Assembly: GCA_020723485.1 (NCBI GenBank)
Contig: DYIU01000001.1
Span: 124,001-188,000, forward strand
Source: Acidimicrobium ferrooxidans
GTDB taxonomy: Bacteria > Actinomycetota > Geothermincolia > Fen-727 > Anoxymicrobiaceae
Direction: 5' to 3'
Length of the DNA stretch: 64,000 nucleotides
Below the pieces are notes generated by a model. It did not search any database, had not been told where the DNA came from, and saw only the letters and a list, made by a program, of their open reading frames with translations. The position numbers and the translations under genes were made by a program. Positions 26,651 to 33,844 of this stretch are shown here, piece by piece; the stretch's first letter is position 1, and each line of letters opens with the position of its first letter.

Positions 26651-27721
26651 TCAGGTCAGATGGTTGCCGGAAAGAGCTTTCAGAATGACGCCTTGCACCC
26701 TTCCCGCGAAAGCTCCGATCTCACCCTCTCCACCGGGCTGCCTCAGCCTCTCTGGGTCCGGCGCAGCCAATCCTTGAAGGGGTTCGCCGGCGTTCCTAAA
26801 CAGATGCGTCATTCTCTCGGAGAGGTCTAGAAGTACTTCAACCTTGAGAACCTCGGCGAACTCCCCGGTCTCAATATCTCTGCAGACTGTTACGGAGTCC
26901 TCGAACGCCCTGAAGATGTAACCCCAGTTCAGAAAGACGGGCATGGATTCGGGGCCCGGGAACCAAAGGGCTTGTGCGAGGCTATTCCTGTCGACCATGA
27001 ACCGCTTCGCCTTCCCCTCCCCTTCGGTGATAACGGGACCGCCCCTGGACATCGCTTCGAGAGCACGTATGACCGTAGACTGGTTGTACCCGATCATCCG
27101 GGCTATCTGATAGGAACTTCCCGGCTGCCCGGTCAGCAGATAGGTCAGTATCTCCGCACGTGCTGACTTCCCGTAGTGTGCACGCATCAGTAGCATGATA
27201 TTCGCAGGATTGTTAGGATTCGGCGATCTCGAGAGCCGCCTCAGGGCCACCTCGCTCCTTCTGAACCCCCACTCGAGGAACGTGCGGTCCAGCTCTCTTC
27301 CGGACGACCCGGGTGTCAATCTACCATTGGTGAACAAATCCTCGACCTCACGGTCCTCGAGTCCGGCGAGCTTCGCCCTCTCCTCCTTGATAAGTCCTGG
27401 AAGAAAGACCTCGCCGACAGCTTCCCTGGTGAAGGCGGCCAAGGCGGCCAAGACTCGCGCTGACCTTTCGGCCCTGTCCTTCAGGAGGCTTCGAACCCGG
27501 TCCGGCCTGATAAGCCTGTGGTTCAGCGCGAGCCAGTCCAGGACCTCGTCGAACAACCTTGGGTCCGTGCGACCGAGACCGCACGTCGCCACCAACGCAG
27601 CTTCCGGATCCATTACCACGCTGGTAGTCTCCTCCGCAGTCAGATAGGCACCCAATGTCGACCATTGTCGCCACAGTAGATCGAGCGCCCCCCTGGTTAT
27701 GTACTCAGAAGTCTCACTCAC
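26651..27721 (-). CDS. Winged-helix protein paired with a nucleotidyltransferase (candidate antitoxin/regulator)
   Basis: A 356-residue soluble protein. Its recognisable part is a winged helix at about 190-240: ARAEILTYLLTGQPGSSYQIARMIGYNQSTVIRALEAM followed by the wing GPVITEGEGKAKRFMVD. The N-terminal 180 residues are helical and not recognised; the last 80 are helical too. The gene overlaps the upstream nucleotidyltransferase gene by eight bases, an arrangement like AbiEi/AbiEii-type modules but with gene order reversed. Function as antitoxin or autoregulator is inferred. Confidence 0.65.
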   Translation of the reverse strand: MSETSEYITRGALDLLWRQWSTLGAYLTAEETTSVVMDPEAALVATCGLGRTDPRLFDEVLDWLALNHRLIRPDRVRSLLKDRAERSARVLAALAAFTREAVGEVFLPGLIKEERAKLAGLEDREVEDLFTNGRLTPGSSGRELDRTFLEWGFRRSEVALRRLSRSPNPNNPANIMLLMRAHYGKSARAEILTYLLTGQPGSSYQIARMIGYNQSTVIRALEAMSRGGPVITEGEGKAKRFMVDRNSLAQALWFPGPESMPVFLNWGYIFRAFEDSVTVCRDIETGEFAEVLKVEVLLDLSERMTHLFRNAGEPLQGLAAPDPERLRQPGGEGEIGAFAGRVQGVILKALSGNHLT

Positions 27722-28271
27722 GGCCTATCCTCTCCATGACACTATGAATATCTTCATCGGTGGCCCCTTGCTCTCTGCACCACCTCACAGCTTGGTCCAA
27801 CTCCTCATCTGTTGGCGCCATTTCAATCAGGTCAGGGATGTCTTTCTCTCGGCTTATTGCTGCTTTCACCTTGAACATCACCATGTCCAGCCTGGAGGCA
27901 AGCATAACCGTCAGCTTGTCCCCAAACCTCATGACCTCCAGCCGTTCTTCCAGCCCCTCCGGCAGTCCGTTCTCCAAAAGCATCCTGGACTGGAAGCTCA
28001 GCCAGTGGTCCGGAAGTGAGTATGCCCGTGCGACTCTGTGGATAGCGTCCCTCAACGGATCGTCGATTATCGGCTTCTCTATCCTGAGCGAACCTTCAGC
28101 CGACTCTACTAGCCCGGCACAATCCACGTCACGCGTCCGGTCTCTTGCTATCAGTTCTTGCAGCATCAGCGCTACGGACCCGCAGATAAAGAGCTGAACC
28201 GGCTCAGCGCCTTCAGAATCAAGTATGTCTCCAAGTGCCTTCAGATAGACACCAATGTCTCGTTTTTCCAC
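27714..28271 (-). CDS. AbiEii/DUF6036-like nucleotidyltransferase (candidate toxin)
   Basis: A 185-residue protein with a minimal nucleotidyltransferase signature: CGSVALML near residue 30 followed by RTRDVDCAG (G-S then D-x-D). A C-terminal region (KLTVMLASRLDMVMFKVKAAISREKDIPDLIEM) is typical of the DUF6036/AbiEii type, where a late Lys helps catalysis. I prefer GTG 28271 because GGGAGGG lies seven bases upstream; a TTG at 28295 is the alternative. Preceded by a near-consensus promoter and followed by the overlapping winged-helix gene. Confidence 0.68.
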   Translation of the reverse strand: MEKRDIGVYLKALGDILDSEGAEPVQLFICGSVALMLQELIARDRTRDVDCAGLVESAEGSLRIEKPIIDDPLRDAIHRVARAYSLPDHWLSFQSRMLLENGLPEGLEERLEVMRFGDKLTVMLASRLDMVMFKVKAAISREKDIPDLIEMAPTDEELDQAVRWCREQGATDEDIHSVMERIGRE

Positions 28272-28305
28272 TAAGTGACCCTCCCAACAATGCAATTATA
28301 GCATT

Positions 28306-28334
28306 AATATAATGCATTTATTGCATCATGTCAA
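28306..28334 (-). promoter_or_regulatory. Consensus sigma-70-type promoter with operator-like repeats for the NTase/HTH pair
   Basis: On the minus strand TTGACA (28329-28334) and TATATT (28306-28311) are separated by exactly 17 bases. The spacer contains the inverted repeat ATGCA-TTTAT-TGCAT (28312-28326), and related GCATT/AATGC copies continue to 28291, so an operator overlapping the promoter is likely. The start codon lies 35 bases downstream of the -10 box. Confidence 0.75.
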
Positions 28335-28346
28335 TGCACGAATGCT

Positions 28347-28364
28347 GCGGGGATACTCCCCCGC
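28347..28364. repeat. GCGGGG-A-TAC-TCCCCCGC hairpin
   Basis: A short GC palindrome (GCGGGG, ATAC, TCCCCCGC) just upstream of the NTase promoter. A near-identical one (GCGGGGGGA, TGC, TCCCCCCGC) lies at 29329-29349 between the tRNA copies, so the two may be copies of one small palindromic repeat. Confidence 0.5.
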
Positions 28365-28444
28365 GCCTGGACGCGCTAATCTTCTCAAAGAATGTTTTAG
28401 ATTTCCCCACCAGAACCACCACCAGAACCGGCGATGAGGTGCTC

Positions 28445-29011
28445 TTACAAGATCTTGGGTAACACGGCAAGCAGAAACAAGGTTGCCCAAGTGGGGAGCG
28501 TTAGAAACGCAATCAAAGCTGACATGATTAGTGTCTTGCGAGGGCTGATCTCTTTATAGAAGAGGCGGATCAGGATTACCTGGAAAAAGAACAGGAGAAG
28601 AAGGGTAACCAGGGATGGGACTATCAAGAAACTGGGATTCTTTGTAACCGCGTAACCATGCCTGAGGGATTCGAAAAGACCTGTGAGGCTGCCTTGATGA
28701 GAACCTAGTAACTTTTCGGCCAGAAACAGAAAGAACAGGTCGATGGGAATTCCTAAGGCGACGGTAATGAGGCAGTAGGGGATTGTTCTTTTCCACTTCG
28801 CGAATGCCCCAAATTCCCTCATAAAGATAAAGACCAATGCGGCAAATGCGGCAAAACATGCAAGGTTTATTAGAAACGTCCACAAGACGGTGGGGCTCCA
28901 CATAGATTGAGGATCGTAGGGGTAGCTGTCGAAGAATATTCGGCCTGGGCTCCTGACATAGGCGGAGAGAAGTATTGCAGACACTGAATAGCATGGACCC
29001 CCAAATGCCAT
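28445..29011 (-). CDS. Multi-pass membrane protein (Yip1-like topology)
   Basis: A 188-residue protein with about five hydrophobic helices: YSVSAILLSAYV, LWTFLINLACFAAFAALVFIFM, CLITVALGIPIDLFFLF, LIVPSLVTLLLLFFFQVILI and TLIMSALIAFLTLP. The arrangement resembles small Yip1-domain proteins but the match is weak. ATG 29011 has AAGGAG six bases upstream, better than the TTG at 29071. Low GC relative to the window supports recent acquisition. Confidence 0.62.
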   Translation of the reverse strand: MAFGGPCYSVSAILLSAYVRSPGRIFFDSYPYDPQSMWSPTVLWTFLINLACFAAFAALVFIFMREFGAFAKWKRTIPYCLITVALGIPIDLFFLFLAEKLLGSHQGSLTGLFESLRHGYAVTKNPSFLIVPSLVTLLLLFFFQVILIRLFYKEISPRKTLIMSALIAFLTLPTWATLFLLAVLPKIL

Positions 29012-29183
29012 TACTCTCTCCTTGAAACGCTTGGATGCCGCCAGGAGGATCGTAATCCCAGGTCTCCCCAAATGTCCTTCCTGACATGGAAATCATACCA
29101 GCCCGGGATTGAGGCGGTAGAAGATAGGTAGAAATAGCTTAGCAAGCTGACTTTGCCTGTATTGCTGTTTTCCGCATTAGAAT

Positions 29184-29217
29184 GGTGGAGCCGGCGAGAG
29201 GACTTGAACCCCCAACC
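29184..29217 (-). repeat. Partial tRNA-Thr 3' copy (candidate attachment-site scar)
   Basis: The 34 bases at 29184-29217 are identical to 29400-29433, which is the CCA end, acceptor strand and T arm of the adjacent tRNA-Thr. Beyond the T arm the sequence diverges and no anticodon or D arm can be folded. Integrases commonly use exactly this 3' half of a tRNA as attB, leaving such repeats. Confidence 0.65.
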
Positions 29218-29399
29218 GTCGCTCGGGAGGTCGCTGTCAGTACAGGCGCTGGATTGCAGTGGTGGCTCCCTCGCTCCCCGAAGGGGGACTCGGAGTCCCC
29301 CCTCGGAGCTCCCCCCTGATGTTGGATTGCGGGGGGATGCTCCCCCCGCAAAGACAGGCCCCCCTGGTTGGGGGTCCAAGTCTTTGGCAAAGGGGAATA
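29218..29399. other. Hairpin-rich spacer between the two tRNA-Thr 3' ends
   Basis: About 180 bases without a gene but with three strong GC palindromes: GGGGGACT/AGTCCCCC at 29283-29301, GCGGGGGGA/TCCCCCCGC at 29329-29349 and GGCCCCCC/GGGGGTCC near 29358-29377. They may be repeat insertions or terminators after tRNA-Thr on the minus strand. With the flanking 29012-29217 region this makes a 390-base gene-free stretch. Confidence 0.5.
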
Positions 29400-29401
29400 G
29401 G

Positions 29402-29477
29402 TGGAGCCGGCGAGAGGACTTGAACCCCCAACCTGCGCATTACAAGTGCGCTGCTCTACCAGTTGAGCTACGCCGGC
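29402..29477 (-). tRNA. tRNA-Thr (anticodon UGU)
   Basis: Read on the minus strand the 76 bases fold as a cloverleaf: acceptor GCCGGCG/CGCCGGC, D arm with AGCTCAACTGGTAGAGC, anticodon stem GCGCA/TGCGC around loop CTTGTAA giving anticodon TGT, T arm GGGGGTTCAAGTCC and an encoded CCA end. It reads ACA codons. It immediately follows sigH, as in the Bacillota-type arrangement, and carries the integration-type repeat described at 29184. Confidence 0.96.
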
Positions 29478-30179
29478 TCAGCCTGCGATCGAGCGAGCCC
29501 GGCTGGACTTGGGGTCGATGCCGCGGGCGAGCATCTCGCGGTACTCGAGGTGCTGCTCGACCTTGCGCTTGATCCTCTGGAGCGCATTATCAATCGATTT
29601 GACATGCCGGTCAAGCGCCTCGGCTATCTCCTGGTAGGAGCGTCCTTCTATGTAGAGCCTGAGGACTTTCGTCTCGAGGTCTGAGAGCATCTGGCGGAAG
29701 TTCTCGCGTATGCTCTCGGCCTCTTCGACACTTATGACGACCTCCCCGGGGTCGAGCGTCTTGTCGGAGAGAAAGTCGATGTAGAGCCTGTCGGGGTCAT
29801 CCGACTCGCTTATGGGATTGTTGAGCGAGACGTAGGTGTTGAGGGGCGCGTGCTTCTGGCGCGTCGCCGTCTTGATGGCGGTTATTATCTGGCGGGTGAT
29901 GCATATCTCCGCGAACGCCTTGAAAGAGGTGTCGCGGTCTTCGCGGTAGTCGCGAATGGACTTGTAGAGTCCTATCATGCCTTCCTGGATGATGTCCTCC
30001 CTGTCCGCGCCGATGAGGAAGTAGGAACGCGCCTTCAGCTTCACGAACTCCTCGTACCTCTCGAGCATCACCACCAGCGCCTTGGTGTCCTCGTCCTGCG
30101 CGAGCGCGACCAGCTCGGGGTCACTCTTCTTCGCATACTGGGAACCGAGCTTGTCCGTTATCTGGGTTACGTTTTCCAC
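29478..30179 (-). CDS. sigH: RNA polymerase sigma factor, SigH (sigma-30) type
   Basis: A 233-residue sigma-70 family protein. Region 2 carries RSYFLIGADREDIIQEGMIGLYKSIRD and CITRQIITAIKTATRQKHAPLN, nearly the Bacillus SigH sequence; region 4 holds YIEGRSYQEIAEALDRHVKSIDNALQRIKRK. These segments recognise the -10 and -35 elements. In Bacillus SigH drives early sporulation and stationary-phase genes; here the regulon is unknown. It has its own promoter at 30260-30288, and the gene order yacP-sigH-tRNA matches Bacillota. Confidence 0.93.
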   Translation of the reverse strand: MENVTQITDKLGSQYAKKSDPELVALAQDEDTKALVVMLERYEEFVKLKARSYFLIGADREDIIQEGMIGLYKSIRDYREDRDTSFKAFAEICITRQIITAIKTATRQKHAPLNTYVSLNNPISESDDPDRLYIDFLSDKTLDPGEVVISVEEAESIRENFRQMLSDLETKVLRLYIEGRSYQEIAEALDRHVKSIDNALQRIKRKVEQHLEYREMLARGIDPKSSRARSIAG

Positions 30180-30259
30180 GTTGACCTCCGCCTCCGCCTA
30201 GAGTCTTTTTCCGACCGTTTGTCCGGTGATTTCGACCGTTCAAGGCTCATTTCGAGCCA

Positions 30260-30288
30260 ATACTATTGGGTGAATCCGGAGATGTCAA
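30260..30288 (-). promoter_or_regulatory. Sigma-70-type promoter of sigH
   Basis: On the minus strand TTGACA (30283-30288) and TAGTAT (30260-30265) are 17 bases apart, 80 bases before the sigH start. In the leader that follows, the decamers TTCGACCGTT and TCCGACCGTT (plus strand 30231 and 30210) recur 21 bases apart and may be a regulator site. The gene can therefore be transcribed independently of the yacP operon. Confidence 0.7.
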
Positions 30289-30339
30289 GGGAAATGTAGA
30301 AAAAAATGCCAGGTTTCCGAAGAATGTTGCTCTTGTTAA

Positions 30340-30855
30340 CTACTGTTGGCGCTTGAACCGCTCGAGCGCGTCCCTGGTCTCCTCCGGCAGGCGCTCCGCC
30401 ACGCTCACCCTGGGGCTCCCTGCCTGCCTGCCGCCGGCCCCGGCGAGCGCCTCGTCGCTCGACTCGCGCATCACCAGGAGGAACTCACGCGAGGACATCC
30501 GCATGAGCCCGGCGCTCGCGGCAACCTTCTGCTGGTCATAGTCGCCGGTCACCAGCATTGCAGAGCCTGCTTCGCCTCCGCGGTAGGCGAGCTTCTCGAT
30601 GTAGGAGTCGGCCGACTGCCCTTCCGCGGTGTAAGCGACCTGGAGGAAACCGGTGCGGTCCTCCTTTGTCGCCGGCCCGGGGCGCCCGCCCGCGTCGAAC
30701 ACAACTATCGCGGAGCGGCCCTCTCGGGCGCAGTACTCTTCGACCTGGGAGAGCAGCATCTCCCGGGCGGCCTCCAGGTCCTCCCGCATCAGTGCCTCGA
30801 GCTCCTCGCTCGCGTATATCACGTTATACCCGTCGATGATGAGCCTCTCAGGCAC
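30340..30855 (-). CDS. yacP: YacP/NYN-domain RNase-like protein (Rae1 family)
   Basis: A 171-residue NYN-domain protein: LIIDGYNVIYA at the N-terminus with the first acidic residue, VVFDAGGRPG, SADSYIEKLA and VTGDYDQQK, matching the PIN-like fold of YacP (Rae1), a ribosome-associated endoribonuclease in Bacillus. GTG 30855 overlaps the rlmB stop by eight bases; the longer upstream frame is a shadow of rlmB. Position between rlmB and sigH is the conserved Bacillota arrangement. Confidence 0.88.
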   Translation of the reverse strand: MPERLIIDGYNVIYASEELEALMREDLEAAREMLLSQVEEYCAREGRSAIVVFDAGGRPGPATKEDRTGFLQVAYTAEGQSADSYIEKLAYRGGEAGSAMLVTGDYDQQKVAASAGLMRMSSREFLLVMRESSDEALAGAGGRQAGSPRVSVAERLPEETRDALERFKRQQ

Positions 30856-31615
30856 CCGTCTCACCCGCCATCCTCTGGCGCAGGGCCTCGTAGAGCAGCA
30901 CGGCTCCCGCGTTGGCCACGTTGAGAGACGAGACCTTCCCCCGCATCGGGAGGCTCGCCAGGAAGTCGCACCGCTCGCGGACCAGCCGTCCGAGCCCGCC
31001 GTCCTCTCCTCCGAGCACAAGCACGAGCGGTCCCGCGAGGTCCAGCTGCCAGTAAGGGACGCCAATCCCGGATTCAGCGCCTGCCACCCAGAAGCCGAGC
31101 TCCTTGAGGCGTGAGAGTGCGGCGGCGATATTCGGCACCATGGCGATGCTCACGTGCTCGACGGCCCCGGCCGAAGCCTTTGCGACGGCGGCGGTGACGT
31201 GGGCGGAGCGGCGCCTCGGGAGGAGAACGAAATCCACCCCCACCGCGTCGGCAACGCGGATGAGCGAGCCCAGGTTCTGGGGGTCCTCCACCCCGTCCAG
31301 CGCGAGGATGAGCGGCGCGCGCCCGTCCCCGGCCGGCTGTATCTCCCGCAGCTCGTAGTAGCGGTACGGTGCGACCTCGGCGACCACGCCCTGAGGGGAG
31401 GCGGTCTCGGCAAGCTCGCTTATCCTCTGGCGGGAGACCTCGCTCACCGGCACTCCGCCCTTCGAGCAGAGCGACAGTATCCGCTCGACCGCGCCGGCGG
31501 GCTCGATGCCGCGTGCGACGTACACGCGGAACACCCGGCGCGGCCCCTTCAGAGCCTCGAGGACGGGATTGCGCCCCTCTACCTGTTCTTGCTGGGGAGT
31601 CTTGTCGGAAGGCAT
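30848..31615 (-). CDS. rlmB: 23S rRNA (guanosine-2'-O-)-methyltransferase, TrmH/SpoU family
   Basis: A 255-residue SpoU-class enzyme. The N-terminal substrate-binding domain starts with EGRNPVLEALKG; the trefoil-knot SAM domain contains LALDGVEDPQNLGSLIRVAD, VLVLGGEDGGLGRL and SSLNVANAGAVLLYEAL, the three SPOUT motifs. It likely 2'-O-methylates the peptidyl-transferase-region guanosine of 23S rRNA. It is 25 bases after cysS with no mrnC between them. Confidence 0.92.
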   Translation of the reverse strand: MPSDKTPQQEQVEGRNPVLEALKGPRRVFRVYVARGIEPAGAVERILSLCSKGGVPVSEVSRQRISELAETASPQGVVAEVAPYRYYELREIQPAGDGRAPLILALDGVEDPQNLGSLIRVADAVGVDFVLLPRRRSAHVTAAVAKASAGAVEHVSIAMVPNIAAALSRLKELGFWVAGAESGIGVPYWQLDLAGPLVLVLGGEDGGLGRLVRERCDFLASLPMRGKVSSLNVANAGAVLLYEALRQRMAGETGA

Positions 31616-31640
31616 GTCTCTCGCCCCGCCGGGGAAGCCG

Positions 31641-33182
31641 CTAACGCTCGAAGCGCCAGCGGAATCCGCCCTTCACATCCTCTACCTTGACGCCGAGGTC
31701 CGCCAGCCCGTCCCGTATGCCGTCCGCCAGGGCGAAGTCCTTTGCGGCCCGTGCAGCCTGCCTCGCCTCGAGCAGCAGCTCTACCAGCTCGTCGGCGGTC
31801 TTCTCCCCCGGCGCGGTGACCTCGACGCCGGAGCGCTCGAGCAGGTCGACGAGCCCGCCCACGTCCGGGGCCCCGGCTGCGCCTTCCGCCGCACCTGAGG
31901 ACGCAGGTGCCTGGAACAGGCCCAGTGCCCCGCAGTGCTCTTCCAGGAAGCGGCGCGCTGTTGCCAGCACGTCCGCGGCGGCGGCCGAAGGCACCTCCGT
32001 CGCAGCGACCCGGTCCACGTAGGTGTTTATCTCCCTCACCGCCCCGAAGAGCACTCCCAGCGCGGCCGCCGAATTGAAGTCGTCGTCCATGCTCTCGCGG
32101 AACTCTAGGTCCGCCTCCTTGAGGAACTGTACCAGGGCGTCGTCGCGCTTGCCCGGCACGGCGTCGTCGTCGCCCCCGCACAGGCGGCCCGCAAGGTCGT
32201 CAAGGTTGAACAGGCAGTTCCTCACGCGCTCGAGAGAAGCGTGGGCTTCGGACAGGCTGTCGTCGGAAAAGCTAAGGGGGCTGCGGTAGTGGGTCCCGAG
32301 CATGAGCATGCGGATGGTGTCCGCGTCAAAGTCGGCGAGCACTTCCCGGAGCGTCTTGATGTTGCCGAGCGACTTGGACATCTTCTCCTGGTCGATGTTG
32401 AGCATGCCGGAGTGCATCCAGTAGCGCACGAACCTGCTCTCCGAGTGCGCCTCCGCCTGGGCGATCTCGTTCTCGTGGTGAGGGAACACCAGGTCGAGGC
32501 CGCCGCCGTGCACGTCGAACCCGGGTCCGAGGTACTTCATGGACATTGTCGAGCACTCGATGTGCCACCCGGGGCGACCCGGGCCCCAGGGGCTGTCCCA
32601 GGAGGGCTCCCCGGGCTTGGCCTCCTTCCACAGGGCGAAGTCCCACGGGTCGTCCTTGCGGTCGACCTCCGCGCTGAACTGGACCGTGACCTGCTGCTCG
32701 TCGAGCTCGCGCCCGGAGAGCTTCGCGTACCCCTCGAAGCTCGATACGTCGAAGTAGACGTCGCCGTACGAGACGTACGCGTAGCCCTTCTCGAGCAGCT
32801 CCTGTATGACCTCGACCATCTCGGCGATGTGCTCGGTGGCGCGCGGAGCAATGTCGGGCGGCTTCACCCCGAGCGAGGCCATGTCCTCCTCGAACGCCTC
32901 ACGGTACCTGGTGGCGACCTCTTCCGCGGTGGAGCCTTCCTCGTTGGCGCGGATTATTATCTTGTCGTCCACGTCGGTTATGTTCTGCACGAAGGTCACG
33001 TCGTATCCCGAGAACTCGAGGTAGCGGCGCACCATGTCGAAGTTGAGGAACGTGCGGGCGTTTCCGATGTGGATGTAGTTGTATACCGTAGGGCCGCAGA
33101 CATACATGGATATCCTGCCCTCGTCCCTGGGGACCAGGTCCTCCTTGGCCCTGCTCATGGTGTTGTAGACCCTGATGCTCAT
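31641..33182 (-). CDS. cysS: Cysteinyl-tRNA synthetase
   Basis: A 513-residue class I synthetase: zinc Cys in MYVCGPTVYN, the HIGH motif as YIHIGNART, FPHHENEIAQ and the KMSKS loop EKMSKSLGN. The C-terminal DALR-like domain is longer than in Escherichia coli by an Ala/Gly-rich insertion around residues 430-450. ATG 33182 overlaps the cysE stop as TGATG. It charges tRNA-Cys and sits in the usual gltX-cysE-cysS order. Confidence 0.96.
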   Translation of the reverse strand: MSIRVYNTMSRAKEDLVPRDEGRISMYVCGPTVYNYIHIGNARTFLNFDMVRRYLEFSGYDVTFVQNITDVDDKIIIRANEEGSTAEEVATRYREAFEEDMASLGVKPPDIAPRATEHIAEMVEVIQELLEKGYAYVSYGDVYFDVSSFEGYAKLSGRELDEQQVTVQFSAEVDRKDDPWDFALWKEAKPGEPSWDSPWGPGRPGWHIECSTMSMKYLGPGFDVHGGGLDLVFPHHENEIAQAEAHSESRFVRYWMHSGMLNIDQEKMSKSLGNIKTLREVLADFDADTIRMLMLGTHYRSPLSFSDDSLSEAHASLERVRNCLFNLDDLAGRLCGGDDDAVPGKRDDALVQFLKEADLEFRESMDDDFNSAAALGVLFGAVREINTYVDRVAATEVPSAAAADVLATARRFLEEHCGALGLFQAPASSGAAEGAAGAPDVGGLVDLLERSGVEVTAPGEKTADELVELLLEARQAARAAKDFALADGIRDGLADLGVKVEDVKGGFRWRFER

Positions 33183-33844
33183 CAATCGTCCTTCTGCCCG
33201 CTCAGGCGCTGCTCGAGCCTGTCAAGCCTCCGCTCGATGACGTTGAACATGTCCAGGACCGGGTCCGGCAGGTTCTCGTGGTGGAGGTCGATGGGGCTTA
33301 TGCGTTCGCCCGAGCAGACAGTGACACGCCCGGGGACCCCGACCACGGTGCAGTTCTCGGGCACGTCCTGGATGACGACCGCCCCGGCGCCGACACGCGC
33401 GTTCTTCCCCACGGTTATCGCGCCGAGGACGCTCGCCCCGGCGGCTATGACCACGTTGTCCTCGATGGTCGGGTGGCGCTTGCCCTTCTCCTTGCCGGTG
33501 CCGCCGAGGGTCACCCCCTGGAAGAGCGTCACGTTGTCGCCTATCTCGGTGGTCTCCCCGATGACCACCCCCATGCCGTGGTCTATGAAGAACCCCCTGC
33601 CGATGGTTGCGCCCTGGTGTATCTCTATGCCCGTGACGAGCCGCGCGAGCATGGACAGCGCCCGCGGGACGCCGGGGACTCCCATCCTGTGGAGGTAGTT
33701 GGCGATTCGGTGCATCCACAGCGCGTGAAGGCCAGGGTAGGTGAGCATTATCTCGAGCGTGCTGGTGGCCGCCGGGTCGCGGTCCTTGACCGCCTCCACG
33801 TCCTCGCCCAGGACCTGGAAAGCCCTCTGAAGCAGGTTAGCCAT
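33182..33844 (-). CDS. cysE: Serine O-acetyltransferase
   Basis: A 220-residue left-handed beta-helix acetyltransferase: [37 protein letters not shown] with the catalytic His, [24 protein letters not shown] and [12 protein letters not shown]. It lacks the long N-terminal helical domain of enteric CysE, as in Bacillota. It makes O-acetylserine for cysteine synthesis. ATG 33844 overlaps the gltX stop by eight bases. The C-terminal tail ([14 protein letters not shown]) is a predicted short coiled coil. Confidence 0.94.
   Translation of the reverse strand: MANLLQRAFQVLGEDVEAVKDRDPAATSTLEIMLTYPGLHALWMHRIANYLHRMGVPGVPRALSMLARLVTGIEIHQGATIGRGFFIDHGMGVVIGETTEIGDNVTLFQGVTLGGTGKEKGKRHPTIEDNVVIAAGASVLGAITVGKNARVGAGAVVIQDVPENCTVVGVPGRVTVCSGERISPIDLHHENLPDPVLDMFNVIERRLDRLEQRLSGQKDD

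Larger units (their letters stand above)
25268..29433. other. Accessory patch bounded by gene debris and a duplicated tRNA-Thr 3' end
   Basis: Between the Phd/ldh junction and the tRNA-Thr gene lie a lipoprotein, a winged-helix/nucleotidyltransferase pair, a membrane protein, GC-hairpins and a partial tRNA copy. The 27.7-29.2 kb part is visibly lower in GC than the rest of the window. No integrase or transposase is present, so calling it a genomic island is inference from the boundaries and composition. Confidence 0.4.

Noticed and set aside
32241-33698. 485-codon plus-strand frame opposite cysS and cysE
   Set aside because: It covers cysS and cysE whose HIGH, KMSKS and beta-helix motifs are certain; the frame has no domain pattern.
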